Shown piece after piece: positions 15,796-21,871 of a stretch of DNA of 21,871 nt. The notes under the pieces were generated by a model, which did no database searches, was not told the DNA's origin, and worked only from the letters and a program-made list of their open reading frames with translations. Position 1 is the stretch's first letter; each line of letters starts with the position of its first letter. Both the position numbers and the translations under genes were made by a program. The DNA is taken from positions 1 to 21,871 of the forward strand of contig CAZLHO010000050.1 of NCBI GenBank assembly GCA_964559455.1, read 5' to 3'. This DNA is from CAZLHO01 sp964559455 (GTDB lineage: Bacteria; Krumholzibacteriota; Krumholzibacteriia; LZORAL124-64-63).

Positions 15796-17172
15796 CTACC
15801 TCCAGAGACGGTCCAGGTCCCGGCCGGCGGCGCGGTCCAGCTGGACGGAGTAGGTCAGGTAGTCGCAGATCCCCTGCACCTCGTCGGCCTGGGCCTGGGC
15901 CAGGTTCACCTCGGCGTTGATGCGGTCCAGCGTGGTGCCGGCGCCGACTTTGAAACGCTCCTGGGCCAGCCGCAGCTCCTCGCGGGCCTGCTCGATCGTC
16001 TCGCGGCTCAGGCTGATGCGCTCGCGCGCCTCGGCCAGGCTGTTGTAGAGGCGACGGACCTCGAGCTGCACGTCCAGCTTCTTCTGCGTCAGGTCGTACT
16101 CCGCGATGCGCTCCCGGGCCTTGGCCTGCGAACGGCCCGACAGGGTCTGCATGCGATCGAAGATGGCCCAGTCGACCGAGTAGCCGTACTGCAGGTTGTC
16201 GGATTCCTGCGCGCCGAATCGATAAGGCGACTCGTTCTTGTAGCGGGTGTAGCTGGCGAAGAGGGTCAGGCTGGGCAGCAGGCCCGAGTTGGCGGAGGTG
16301 ACGTCGCCGCGGCGGGCCTCGACGCGCAGGCTGCCGCTCATGACGTCGGCCCGGTTGGCCAGGGCCTCGTCGTAGAGCGAGCCCAGGTCGGGCATCGGGT
16401 AGTCCCGCTCGAGCAGCGAGGAATCGATGTCGAAGCGCTCGGCCAGGGGCACGTTCATGGCGTGCGCCAGGTCGGCGAAGGACTGCTCCACGCTGTTCCG
16501 GGCGCGCACCACGTCCAGCATCGTTTGCTGCAGCCGGACCTTGGCCTGCAGGACGTCGCTCTTGGCGACGCTGCCCAGACGGTAGTAGGTCTCGGACTTC
16601 TCCAGCTCGCGCTGGGCGACGTCCCGCGAACCCTCGGCCACCGTGAGCAGGCGCTCGTTGCGCAGAAGCTCGAAGTAGGCCCCGGCCACGTTCTGGATCA
16701 CGAGTTGACGGCTGTAGGACTCGTCGGCCTGCGCGGCCGCGAGTTCCCGCTTGGCGGCCTTCAGGCTGCCGAACTTGCCGAAGCCGCTGAAGAGGTCCAG
16801 GCGGCTGTCGGCGGAGTAGCTCTCGTAGGCCGACTTCGTGTCCAGGTCCGTCTTCTGGTCGGTCAGGACGTCGATGACGTCGAAGTCGGTGCGCTCGCTC
16901 TTGCTCCACTGGCGGCCCAGGCTGAGCGACGGCAGGAAAGCGCCCAGGGCGCGCCTTTTCTCGGCGGCCGCGACGCCGGTCTGCTCGCTGGCGATGGCCA
17001 CCGAGGGACTGGCAGCCAGCGCGATCTCGATGCAGCGGGCCAGGTCCTGGACCGGACGCGGCGCCTCGGTCTGGGCCGCCGCGGGCAGGGCCATGGCGAG
17101 CAGCAGGGCGACGGCCAGGGCGGCCGGCGCCGCGCGCCCGGCGGAATCGAATCTGAAGAAGCTGGGAATCAT
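15796..17172 (-). CDS. tolC: TolC-family outer-membrane efflux/secretion channel
   Basis: TolC-type proteins form trimeric outer-membrane channels with a periplasmic helical tunnel, used by type I secretion and MacAB/RND efflux. The 458-residue protein has a signal peptide (cut near PAAA-Q, about 33), then two internally similar halves of long amphipathic helices rich in Ala, Glu, Arg and Leu. Examples are ARCIEIALAASPSVAIASEQ opening the first repeat and LGSLYDEALANRADVMSG opening the second. GAGTTLDRINAEVNLAQAQ near the C-terminus is typical of the family. ATG at 17172 follows AAAGGAGAG. It heads an operon with the ABC ATPase, GWxTD protein A and a barrel protein. The gene symbol denotes family, not orthology. 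Confidence 0.9.
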   Translation of the reverse strand: MIPSFFRFDSAGRAAPAALAVALLLAMALPAAAQTEAPRPVQDLARCIEIALAASPSVAIASEQTGVAAAEKRRALGAFLPSLSLGRQWSKSERTDFDVIDVLTDQKTDLDTKSAYESYSADSRLDLFSGFGKFGSLKAAKRELAAAQADESYSRQLVIQNVAGAYFELLRNERLLTVAEGSRDVAQRELEKSETYYRLGSVAKSDVLQAKVRLQQTMLDVVRARNSVEQSFADLAHAMNVPLAERFDIDSSLLERDYPMPDLGSLYDEALANRADVMSGSLRVEARRGDVTSANSGLLPSLTLFASYTRYKNESPYRFGAQESDNLQYGYSVDWAIFDRMQTLSGRSQAKARERIAEYDLTQKKLDVQLEVRRLYNSLAEARERISLSRETIEQAREELRLAQERFKVGAGTTLDRINAEVNLAQAQADEVQGICDYLTYSVQLDRAAGRDLDRLWR

Positions 17173-17221
17173 GAAACGCTCTCCTTTGCGCCATCGTCCA
17201 GTTGACCGATGCCGGGTCCGC

Positions 17222-17250
17222 ATTCTGGCACGACAGGCGGGCCGTGCCAA
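17222..17250 (-). promoter_or_regulatory. Promoter of the tolC operon with inverted repeat
   Basis: TTGGCA (17245-17250, five of six), a 17-base spacer and CAGAAT (17222-17227, four of six) give a promoter about 43 nt before the tolC ATG. Arms TGGCACG and CGTGCCA (17226-17232 and 17243-17249), ten bases apart, span the spacer and touch both hexamers. The shape suits a dimeric repressor of the kind that controls efflux operons. Confidence 0.55.
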
Positions 17251-17298
17251 CGTCTTTCCGGGGTCGGAGTCGGGTGCGACACCTGGGATAGACGCACG

Positions 17299-17327
17299 AA
17301 AAAGGGGCGGGGTTGCAACCCCGCCCC
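17299..17327 (-). terminator. Intrinsic terminator after tonB
   Basis: A 24-base perfect palindrome (17304-17327; arms of 12, rich in G and C, centre TTGCAA) is followed on the minus strand by five T residues (complement of 17299-17303). It lies 21 bases past the tonB stop codon and separates the exb-ton operon from the tolC operon. Confidence 0.9.
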
Positions 17328-17348
17328 GGAAAAATCGCTTTCGACGGA

Positions 17349-17990
17349 TCAGTTCAGCCCGAAGACGAAGGGAATCGCCATCCAGGCCTTGACCGCGATG
17401 CCGCGCTGCTTGCCCGGGCTGAAGCGGCAGCGCAGGGCCGCCTCGCGGGCCGCCCTGTCCAGCAGCGGGTGCACCGACTGGATGACCACGGCCTGCCGGA
17501 CGGCGCCGTCCGGGCCGACCAGCACCTTGACGACCACGGTGCCCTCGAGCTGCGAGGCGCGGGCCATCTCCGGGTAGTCCGGCTGCTGGTAGTGGGTCAG
17601 CTTGGGCTTCTCCTGGCTGACCACGAAGTCGTCGCCCATGTCGCCCATGCCCATGTCGCCGAAGTCCAGGGCATCCTCGGCGCCGAGCAGGGTGTCGGCG
17701 ATCTCGACGTCCTCGTCCACTTCCTCGTCGGGCGCGGCCTCGATCTCGACCTGCTGCGGACGCCGGACCTCCTCCGGAGGCGGCGGAACCTCGACCTGCT
17801 CCTGGATGTCCGTGACCTGCATCTCGGTCCGGTACAGGCGGTAGGGATTCGGCACGTAGCGAGGCGAGAAAAGGAAGATCACGGCCATCAGGACGAAGGC
17901 CGACAGGGTCGCCCAGCGCATGACCTTGGGATACTGCGCCTTGAAGAGATCGTTGGCGCTGAGGCTCTTGTAGCCGCTGTGGGTGGCCAT
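17349..17990 (-). CDS. tonB: TonB-family energy transducer
   Basis: TonB couples the ExbB-ExbD proton motor to outer-membrane receptors. The 213-residue protein has a cytoplasmic head, one membrane helix (about 24-43), a short Pro-rich segment VPPPPEEV (68-75), an acidic stretch with DMGMGDMGDD (112-121), and a C-terminal TonB domain from about 128, with QPDYPEMARASQLEGTVVVK (136-155), the central PDGAVRQAVVIQS and AALRCRFSPGKQRG. The Pro-rich arm is short compared with E. coli TonB, so reach across the periplasm may be limited or the spacing different. The ATG at 17990 follows AGGTGGA; an in-frame GTG at 18002 has poor spacing. It follows the second exbD by 16 bases and ends at a strong terminator. 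Confidence 0.92.
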   Translation of the reverse strand: MATHSGYKSLSANDLFKAQYPKVMRWATLSAFVLMAVIFLFSPRYVPNPYRLYRTEMQVTDIQEQVEVPPPPEEVRRPQQVEIEAAPDEEVDEDVEIADTLLGAEDALDFGDMGMGDMGDDFVVSQEKPKLTHYQQPDYPEMARASQLEGTVVVKVLVGPDGAVRQAVVIQSVHPLLDRAAREAALRCRFSPGKQRGIAVKAWMAIPFVFGLN

Positions 17991-18006
17991 CGTCCGATCC
18001 ACCTGC

Positions 18007-18426
18007 CTAGTATTTGACGCCGGGTAGGTCCATGTCCGTGTTGAAGAAGACCTTCAGGGCGTTGGCCTCCTTCAGCCCCTCCATGACGTCGCTGACCACC
18101 CGGTAGGGCGTGTGCTTGTCCGTCTTGAAGGCGACGATCGTCAACGGATTCTCGACCATCTTCTGCGACATCACCGGCGCCACGTCCTCGGGGCGCACGA
18201 TCATGTCGTCGATCGAGACCAGGCCGGCCCTGTTGATGTAGATGTTGCTGATCAGCTCGCGGATGCCCTCCTCGCCCGCTTCGGCGCGGGGCAGCTCCAC
18301 GACCAGACCCGTCTCGTCGGTGAAGACCACCGTCACGATGAAGAAGACCAGCAGCAGGAACGAGATGTCGCCCATGGAGGAGGTCGGAATGTAGGTTTCC
18401 TTCTTGATGTTCCGTTTGAAATCCAA
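18007..18426 (-). CDS. exbD: ExbD/TolR-family protein (second copy)
   Basis: ExbD subunits sit inside the ExbB pentamer and carry protons through a conserved Asp. The 139-residue protein has a short basic head, a membrane helix containing Asp20 (SSMGDISFLLLVFFIVTVVF, 16-35) and a periplasmic domain ending ANALKVFFNTDMDLPGVKY. The start is TTG at 18426, decided by AAAGGAGG six to seven bases upstream. It lies 13 bases after the other exbD. The two copies differ clearly in their periplasmic domains, so they may form a heteromer or serve different partners. Confidence 0.9.
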   Translation of the reverse strand: MDFKRNIKKETYIPTSSMGDISFLLLVFFIVTVVFTDETGLVVELPRAEAGEEGIRELISNIYINRAGLVSIDDMIVRPEDVAPVMSQKMVENPLTIVAFKTDKHTPYRVVSDVMEGLKEANALKVFFNTDMDLPGVKY

Positions 18427-18439
18427 GACCGCCTCCTTT

Positions 18440-18856
18440 CTACATGCCCGTGGTCTTGAGGGAGACCTTGCGCGCGTCCGAGAGCTTCACCTCGTCGAGG
18501 CAGGCCACCATCATGCCGTAGTCGGCGTCCGGATGGGTCTCGACGATGACGACGGTCTCGGGATTCTCGACCAGCCGCTGCTCGATCATGCTCCGCAGGC
18601 TGGGCAGGACGATCGTCGAGCCGTCGACGGTGACGCTGTTGTTCCCGTGGATCTTGATCGTGAGGACGTTGCTCTGCCGGATGCGGACCGTCTGGGTCTG
18701 GGCCTTCTTGCCGGGCAGGGCCATGAAGATGCCGATCTCGTCGACCTTCATGGGCATCACGATGAAGAAGATCAGCAACAGGAAGGCGATATCGCTGGTC
18801 GCCGTCGTCGGAATCTCGGAAGACTTCCGCTGTCGTTTGTTCTTCAGGAGACTCAC
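18440..18856 (-). CDS. exbD: ExbD/TolR-family protein (first copy)
   Basis: The 138-residue protein has a basic head (KNKRQRKSSE), a membrane helix with the proton-carrying Asp22 (TSDIAFLLLIFFIV, 20-34) and a periplasmic domain with GSTIVLPSLRSMIEQRL and CLDEVKLSDARKVSLKT. The IPTTATSDIAFLL wording before and within the helix is common in tandem ExbD genes of the Bacteroidetes type. GTG at 18856 follows GAGGAGAG. A 54-base gap with a perfect hairpin separates it from exbB. Confidence 0.9.
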   Translation of the reverse strand: MSLLKNKRQRKSSEIPTTATSDIAFLLLIFFIVMPMKVDEIGIFMALPGKKAQTQTVRIRQSNVLTIKIHGNNSVTVDGSTIVLPSLRSMIEQRLVENPETVVIVETHPDADYGMMVACLDEVKLSDARKVSLKTTGM

Positions 18857-18874
18857 TCTGGCTCTCCTCGTCGT

Positions 18875-18898
18875 CGCCCCGCCGTCCGCGGCGGGGCG
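18875..18898 (-). promoter_or_regulatory. Hairpin between exbB and exbD
   Basis: Arms CGCCCCGCCG and CGGCGGGGCG pair perfectly (10 bp) around a four-base loop. It begins 12 bases past the exbB stop codon. No T-run follows, so a 3'-stabilising or processing element, or partial terminator, that lowers exbD relative to exbB is more likely than full termination. Confidence 0.5.
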
Positions 18899-18910
18899 CG
18901 TCGGCCCCGG

Positions 18911-19777
18911 CTACTGGTTGCTCAGCTCTTCGATCAGCTCGGCGGAAGTCTCCTCCATCTCGATCACGAAACGGTCGATCGAGGCCACGAAGTAGTTGTA
19001 GCCGATCGATGTCGGGATCGCGATCACCAGACCGGTGGCCGTGGTGATCAGGGCCTCGGAGATACCGCTGGCCACGAGCTGGGCGTTGACGGTGTCGCTG
19101 GTGGCGATCGCCTCGAAGGCGTTGATCATGCCGGACACCGTGCCCAGGAAGCCGATCAGGGGAGCGATCGTCGACACGGACGAGATCCAGATCAGGCCGC
19201 GCTCGAGGAAGGCCATCTCGATGGTGCCGGCCGTGGTGATGGCCTTTTCCACCGCCTCGGGACCCTTGTCGGCCTTCTGCAGCCCGGAGTAGAGGATGGC
19301 GGCGATCGGGCCGCGCACCTTCTGGCATTCCTCGGCGGCGGCCTGGACGCCGTCGTTGCGCAGCGTGGTGACCACCGTGCCGATGAGCTTCCGCGTGTTG
19401 ACGTGCGCGCGGTTGAGCGTCCAGAAACGCTCGATCAGGAAGATCAGGCCGAGGATGGTCACGGCCAGCAGCCAGAACATGAAGTTGCCGCCCTTGACGA
19501 ACAACTCGCCGGCGCCGGTCCGGCCGATGCGGCTGCGGGCGATCGCGCCGCGCAGTCCGCCCAGCTCCTCGTGCACGACCGGAACCTCGTCCATGGAGTC
19601 CGAGACGGTGGTGCCGAAGGAGAGCGAATCAGCGGTCGCCATGATGCCCTCGAAGTTGGGGCCGTCGGCGGCCTCCTCCTGAGCCATGACGGCGGTCGGG
19701 GCCATTGCGATGGCAGCGAAAAGCCCCAGGCCGAGCAGCCCGAAGAAGGCGTATTTGAACGTACCGAGACGAGCCAT
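18911..19777 (-). CDS. exbB: MotA/TolQ/ExbB-family proton channel with N-terminal extension
   Basis: ExbB forms the pentameric stator around ExbD and uses the proton gradient to energise TonB. The 288-residue protein carries the family core: a first helix FWLLAVTILGLIFLIERFWT (101-120), a cytoplasmic loop, APLIGFLGTVSGMINAF (205-221) and ISEALITTATGLVIAIP (239-255). In front of it is an extension of about 90 residues with a signal-peptide-like hydrophobic segment (FFGLLGLGLFAAIAM, 11-25; possible cut after VMA, 32) and a Gly/Asp/Glu-rich region that should be periplasmic. Such extensions occur in FCB-group ExbB proteins. ATG at 19777 follows AAAGGGAGA. A strong promoter lies at 19932-19961. 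Confidence 0.93.
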   Translation of the reverse strand: MARLGTFKYAFFGLLGLGLFAAIAMAPTAVMAQEEAADGPNFEGIMATADSLSFGTTVSDSMDEVPVVHEELGGLRGAIARSRIGRTGAGELFVKGGNFMFWLLAVTILGLIFLIERFWTLNRAHVNTRKLIGTVVTTLRNDGVQAAAEECQKVRGPIAAILYSGLQKADKGPEAVEKAITTAGTIEMAFLERGLIWISSVSTIAPLIGFLGTVSGMINAFEAIATSDTVNAQLVASGISEALITTATGLVIAIPTSIGYNYFVASIDRFVIEMEETSAELIEELSNQ

Positions 19778-19925
19778 GGTGCCAGATCTCCCTTTCCAGA
19801 TTGGGACCCTTGAGATTTGGGAGCCAGGAGAGCGCAGGCAGCGGGTGGGGGCTGCCGATCAACTCCGGGCCAGGGCCTCGCCGAGGTTAAAGCATCTCCC
19901 GTCGGAACACCAGTTCAGGGTGCAA
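19778..19925 (-). other. Leader region of the exbB operon
   Basis: From the predicted transcription start near 19925 to the exbB ATG is a leader of about 148 nt with no recognisable gene. It contains a possible stem GGCAGC/GCTGCC (19837-19842 and 19851-19856). I do not recognise a riboswitch. Confidence 0.35.
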
Positions 19926-19931
19926 CGGGCG

Positions 19932-19961
19932 AGTATAGCCACGACTAGAAATAAGTGTCAA
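19932..19961 (-). promoter_or_regulatory. Strong promoter of exbB-exbD-exbD-tonB
   Basis: A perfect -35 TTGACA (19956-19961), an 18-base AT-rich spacer and a -10 TATACT (19932-19937, five of six) form one of the two strongest promoters in the window. A second TTGAC lies 23 bases further upstream, which may be a tandem -35 or a regulator site. Confidence 0.8.
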
Positions 19962-19989
19962 CCGCCTTCCCAAGTCAATACATTTTCAA

Positions 19990-20015
19990 GAAAAACGGCG
20001 TTCAAAGGGCGCCGT
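19990..20015 (-). terminator. Intrinsic terminator of GWxTD gene B
   Basis: Arms ACGGCG (20010-20015) and CGCCGT (19995-20000), with a nine-base loop, are followed by T residues (complement of 19991-19995). The first arm begins at the last base of the stop codon. Confidence 0.75.
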
Positions 20016-21670
20016 CAATCCTCGACGGAACCGATGTCCCACGCGTTCGTCGTCTGCAGGATGAAGCGGCCGTAGCCGAGCCTGTCGACGAAGAGGAAAC
20101 GCAGGCCGCGCTGGCGTCCGCTGTAGACGTTGGGGAAGAGCTCCTGTCCCTTGTCGTTGTAGATCCACAATTCGAAGCCCTTGTCGCGGCCCACGCCGCC
20201 GCGCCGGGCGTCGATCTCGCGCCGGGCCTGGTGCACCGACGACATCCTGATCGCGTCCTCCCCCTTCGCCCAGGCGCCCTCGCGGACCGGGGCGTAGCCG
20301 TCGTAGACGCGGGTGACGGCGTCCTCCTGGTCCTTGGGGTTCGCGGGCAGGACCTGCTGCTGGATCTCGTCGGGGGCGCCGAGCAGCAGGAAGGTCTGCC
20401 CCCGGTCGTCCAGGGCGCCCTGGCGGCCGAAGCCGCCGAGGTAGGTGCGCACGTACGAGACGCGGCTCAGGAACTCCATGCGCACCTCGTTGAAGGACGT
20501 CGCCGGGTCGGGATCCAGCTCCGCCCAGAAGTCGGCCAGGATCGCCTCGCGCTCGGACTGGGACGCGTCCTTGAAGGCCTGCAGACGGTCGCCGGTGAGC
20601 ACGGTCAGACCCTCGCCGCGCATCTCGTCGGCCTGGCGGTTCAGCGACGACAGGCTCCAGAAGACGTCGAACTCCGCCACCCAGCTGTTGCCGCTGCCGT
20701 CCAGGGGCATGCAGCTCAGCTGGTAGACGCCGGGCGGCAGCTGGTTGACGTCCAGCTCGTAGAGGACGCCGGCGACGCCGCCGCCGGCCAGCAGCTCCTC
20801 GCGGCTCAGGTCCAGGCGCAGGGTGTCGCGCAGCGCGAAGTCCAGGTCCTTGGCGAGGATCTGCAGGAAGAGCTCCTCCTGGGCGGCCTCGGCGCGGGAG
20901 GCGCCCACGGGCTCGACCTCGAAGTAGACCTGCAGCGTCTCGTTCTCGATGCCGTAGCGGCGGATGGGATGGATGTAACCGGCGATGGGCGAGGTCTCGG
21001 GCTCGCCCAGGGGGCGGCCTTCCTCGAGGGCGGGCAGGTGCGGGGCCCGGGCCAGGAAGACCGGCGGGCGCAGGAGCAGACCGTCCGCGTCCAGCCGGGG
21101 CACCTCGGCGTACCAATCGCCCGCCAGCTCGCTGCGCGCGCGGTTCTCCTTGACCAGGTTCAGCAGGCCCGGCCGGGTCCGGTTCTGGTCCAGGATCACG
21201 CATTGGAAGCGGCCGGTGGCGGCGGTGACCCCGGGCATGGTCAGCGTGAAGACCTGGAACATGGTCGGCGAGCCGGCCTCGGCCTCGTCGTGGGCGCGCA
21301 GGTCGATCTCGGCGCTGCGGTCGAAGCGGCTGCCGTCGTCGCCGACGATCTCGGCCGTGATCGACAGCTTCCCGCGCAGCACGCCGCCGTCGTCCTGCTC
21401 GTAGACGATCTCCCGGTTGGCCACCGAGAAGAAGAGCACGACGTCGACGGCGCCGTCGTCGCGCGGCCGGTTCTGGTAGTCGACGACGCTCAGGAAGTTG
21501 CCCTCCCCCTCCCAGGGCCGCAGCAGCGAGGCGTCGGCCGCGGGGGCCGTCGCCAGCAGGAACAGCAACAGGACCAGGCCGACGGCGATCGGGAAGGCCG
21601 ACGGGACACGCCGCGGCGCGCGGACCGCGGCGAGCGCCCGCGGTTCGAGACGGCTTCGCGATTGGGGCAT
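20015..21670 (-). CDS. GWxTD-type domain protein B, secreted
   Basis: The 551-residue protein has a long basic head and a signal peptide (AVGLVLLLFLLATAPAADA, about 29-47), an N-terminal beta-rich half, and a C-terminal GWxTD-like domain: AILADFWAELDPDPATSFNE, then RVSYVRTYLGGFGRQGALDDRG, FLLLGAPDEIQQ, a roughly 60-residue insert, FELWIYNDKG and GLRFLFVDRLGYGRFIL. The signature reads GALDD where the family name has GWxTD. The function is unknown; the signal peptide implies an envelope location. ATG at 21670 follows GAGG; an in-frame GTG at 21709 would lie at the transcription start and is less likely. It forms its own unit, with a promoter at 21712-21740 and terminator at 19990-20015, beside the exb-ton operon. 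Confidence 0.78.
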   Translation of the reverse strand: MPQSRSRLEPRALAAVRAPRRVPSAFPIAVGLVLLLFLLATAPAADASLLRPWEGEGNFLSVVDYQNRPRDDGAVDVVLFFSVANREIVYEQDDGGVLRGKLSITAEIVGDDGSRFDRSAEIDLRAHDEAEAGSPTMFQVFTLTMPGVTAATGRFQCVILDQNRTRPGLLNLVKENRARSELAGDWYAEVPRLDADGLLLRPPVFLARAPHLPALEEGRPLGEPETSPIAGYIHPIRRYGIENETLQVYFEVEPVGASRAEAAQEELFLQILAKDLDFALRDTLRLDLSREELLAGGGVAGVLYELDVNQLPPGVYQLSCMPLDGSGNSWVAEFDVFWSLSSLNRQADEMRGEGLTVLTGDRLQAFKDASQSEREAILADFWAELDPDPATSFNEVRMEFLSRVSYVRTYLGGFGRQGALDDRGQTFLLLGAPDEIQQQVLPANPKDQEDAVTRVYDGYAPVREGAWAKGEDAIRMSSVHQARREIDARRGGVGRDKGFELWIYNDKGQELFPNVYSGRQRGLRFLFVDRLGYGRFILQTTNAWDIGSVED

Positions 21671-21711
21671 TCTCCAACCTCGCTTCAGGGGGAAAGGACG
21701 TTGTTTCACTG

Positions 21712-21740
21712 AAAATACGGCAACGGCGCGTTGCTGGCAA
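21712..21740 (-). promoter_or_regulatory. Promoter of GWxTD gene B
   Basis: TTGCCA (21735-21740, five of six), a 17-base spacer and TATTTT (21712-21717, four of six) are present. The -35 lies within a small dyad GTTGC-CA-GCAAC, and GTTGCC is repeated 18 bases further on. The start site near 21705 supports the ATG at 21670 over the upstream GTG. Confidence 0.6.
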
Positions 21741-21755
21741 CGACACCCTGCCCGG

Positions 21756-21779
21756 GGGCCGGCGCCGCGGCGCCGGCCC
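21756..21779 (-). terminator. Perfect 24-base GC hairpin after the sorting-domain gene
   Basis: The sequence is a perfect palindrome made only of G and C, lying three bases past the stop codon of the rightmost gene. No T-run follows, so it may be a weak or Rho-assisted terminator or an mRNA 3' stabiliser. Confidence 0.5.
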
Positions 21780-21782
21780 GCT

Positions 21783-21871
21783 TCAGCGGATGACGACGAA
21801 CTTCCCGATGAAGTCGTCGAAGGCGTCGTCGTCGGATTCGACGGCGTAGAGGTAGATCCCGCTGACCACCT
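21783..21871 (-). CDS. Secreted protein with C-terminal sorting-type tail (partial)
   Basis: Only the last 28 or so codons are visible; the gene enters from the right edge. They read as VVSGIYLYAVESDDD followed by AFDDFIGKFVVIR and a stop. The pattern (S-G-I/V-Y-x-Y ... G-K-F-V-V-x-R) is the usual ending of the FlgD-like or type IX-like C-terminal sorting domains on large secreted proteins of FCB-group bacteria. The body of the protein, and hence its activity, cannot be seen. Whether this organism has a type IX secretion system cannot be judged here. Confidence 0.7.
   Translation of the reverse strand, partial: VVSGIYLYAVESDDDAFDDFIGKFVVIR

Noticed and set aside
17226..17250. TGGCAC resembling a sigma54 -24 element before tolC
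   Set aside because: The matching -12 TTGC element is absent at the required distance on both strands; a sigma70-type reading with a 17-base spacer fits better.
19955..21712. 585-codon plus-strand frame opposite GWxTD gene B
   Set aside because: Mirror of a well-supported minus-strand gene with signal peptide, promoter and terminator; composition is typical of an antisense shadow.

Overview
The window is GC-rich (roughly 70 percent by eye) and almost wholly coding, with nearly everything on the minus strand. Only lysC (11163-12413) runs on the plus strand. The content points to a diderm bacterium: MreBCD/PBP2/RodA wall elongation, Lgt, ExbB/ExbD/TonB, a TolC-type channel and a putative outer-membrane barrel. 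Two GWxTD-type proteins and a secreted protein ending in a GIYxY...GKFVVIR sorting-type tail suggest the FCB superphylum, perhaps a Krumholzibacteriota- or Eisenbacteria-like lineage. That placement is inferred from gene families, not from a marker tree.

Region 1 (1-11061), read right to left, is a long envelope and housekeeping cluster: radC - mreB - mreC - mreD - mrdA(PBP2) - rodA - lgt - aroE - comF - pgk - secG - tRNA-Leu(GAG). It ends at a strong intrinsic terminator (336-369). Gaps are short, and three junctions are ATGA or GTGA stop/start overlaps (mreC/mreD, mrdA/rodA, lgt/aroE). Promoter-like sites with 17-base spacers precede pgk (its -35 lies on the comF stop codon), secG and, more weakly, radC. 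After the terminator, a strong promoter with a palindrome over its -35 drives the start of a Lys/Ala-rich, histone-like protein that leaves the window at base 1. Its leader is about 235 nt.

Region 2 (11061-12569) holds lysC, divergent from radC and convergent with the next gene. The kinase domain is intact but the C-terminal regulatory part looks very divergent.

Region 3 (12570-21871), read right to left, is an accessory envelope region: the tail of a secreted sorting-domain protein; GWxTD protein B with its own promoter and terminator; exbB - exbD - exbD - tonB with a strong promoter and terminator; then tolC - ABC ATPase - GWxTD protein A - putative outer-membrane barrel, behind a promoter that contains an inverted repeat. 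The likely theme is energised inner-to-outer membrane work (proton-driven Ton motor, TolC conduit, ABC ATPase without a local permease) together with poorly understood GWxTD proteins. This block is the best candidate for an undescribed system. Gene starts were chosen by Shine-Dalgarno sequence and family length; GTG and TTG starts are frequent.
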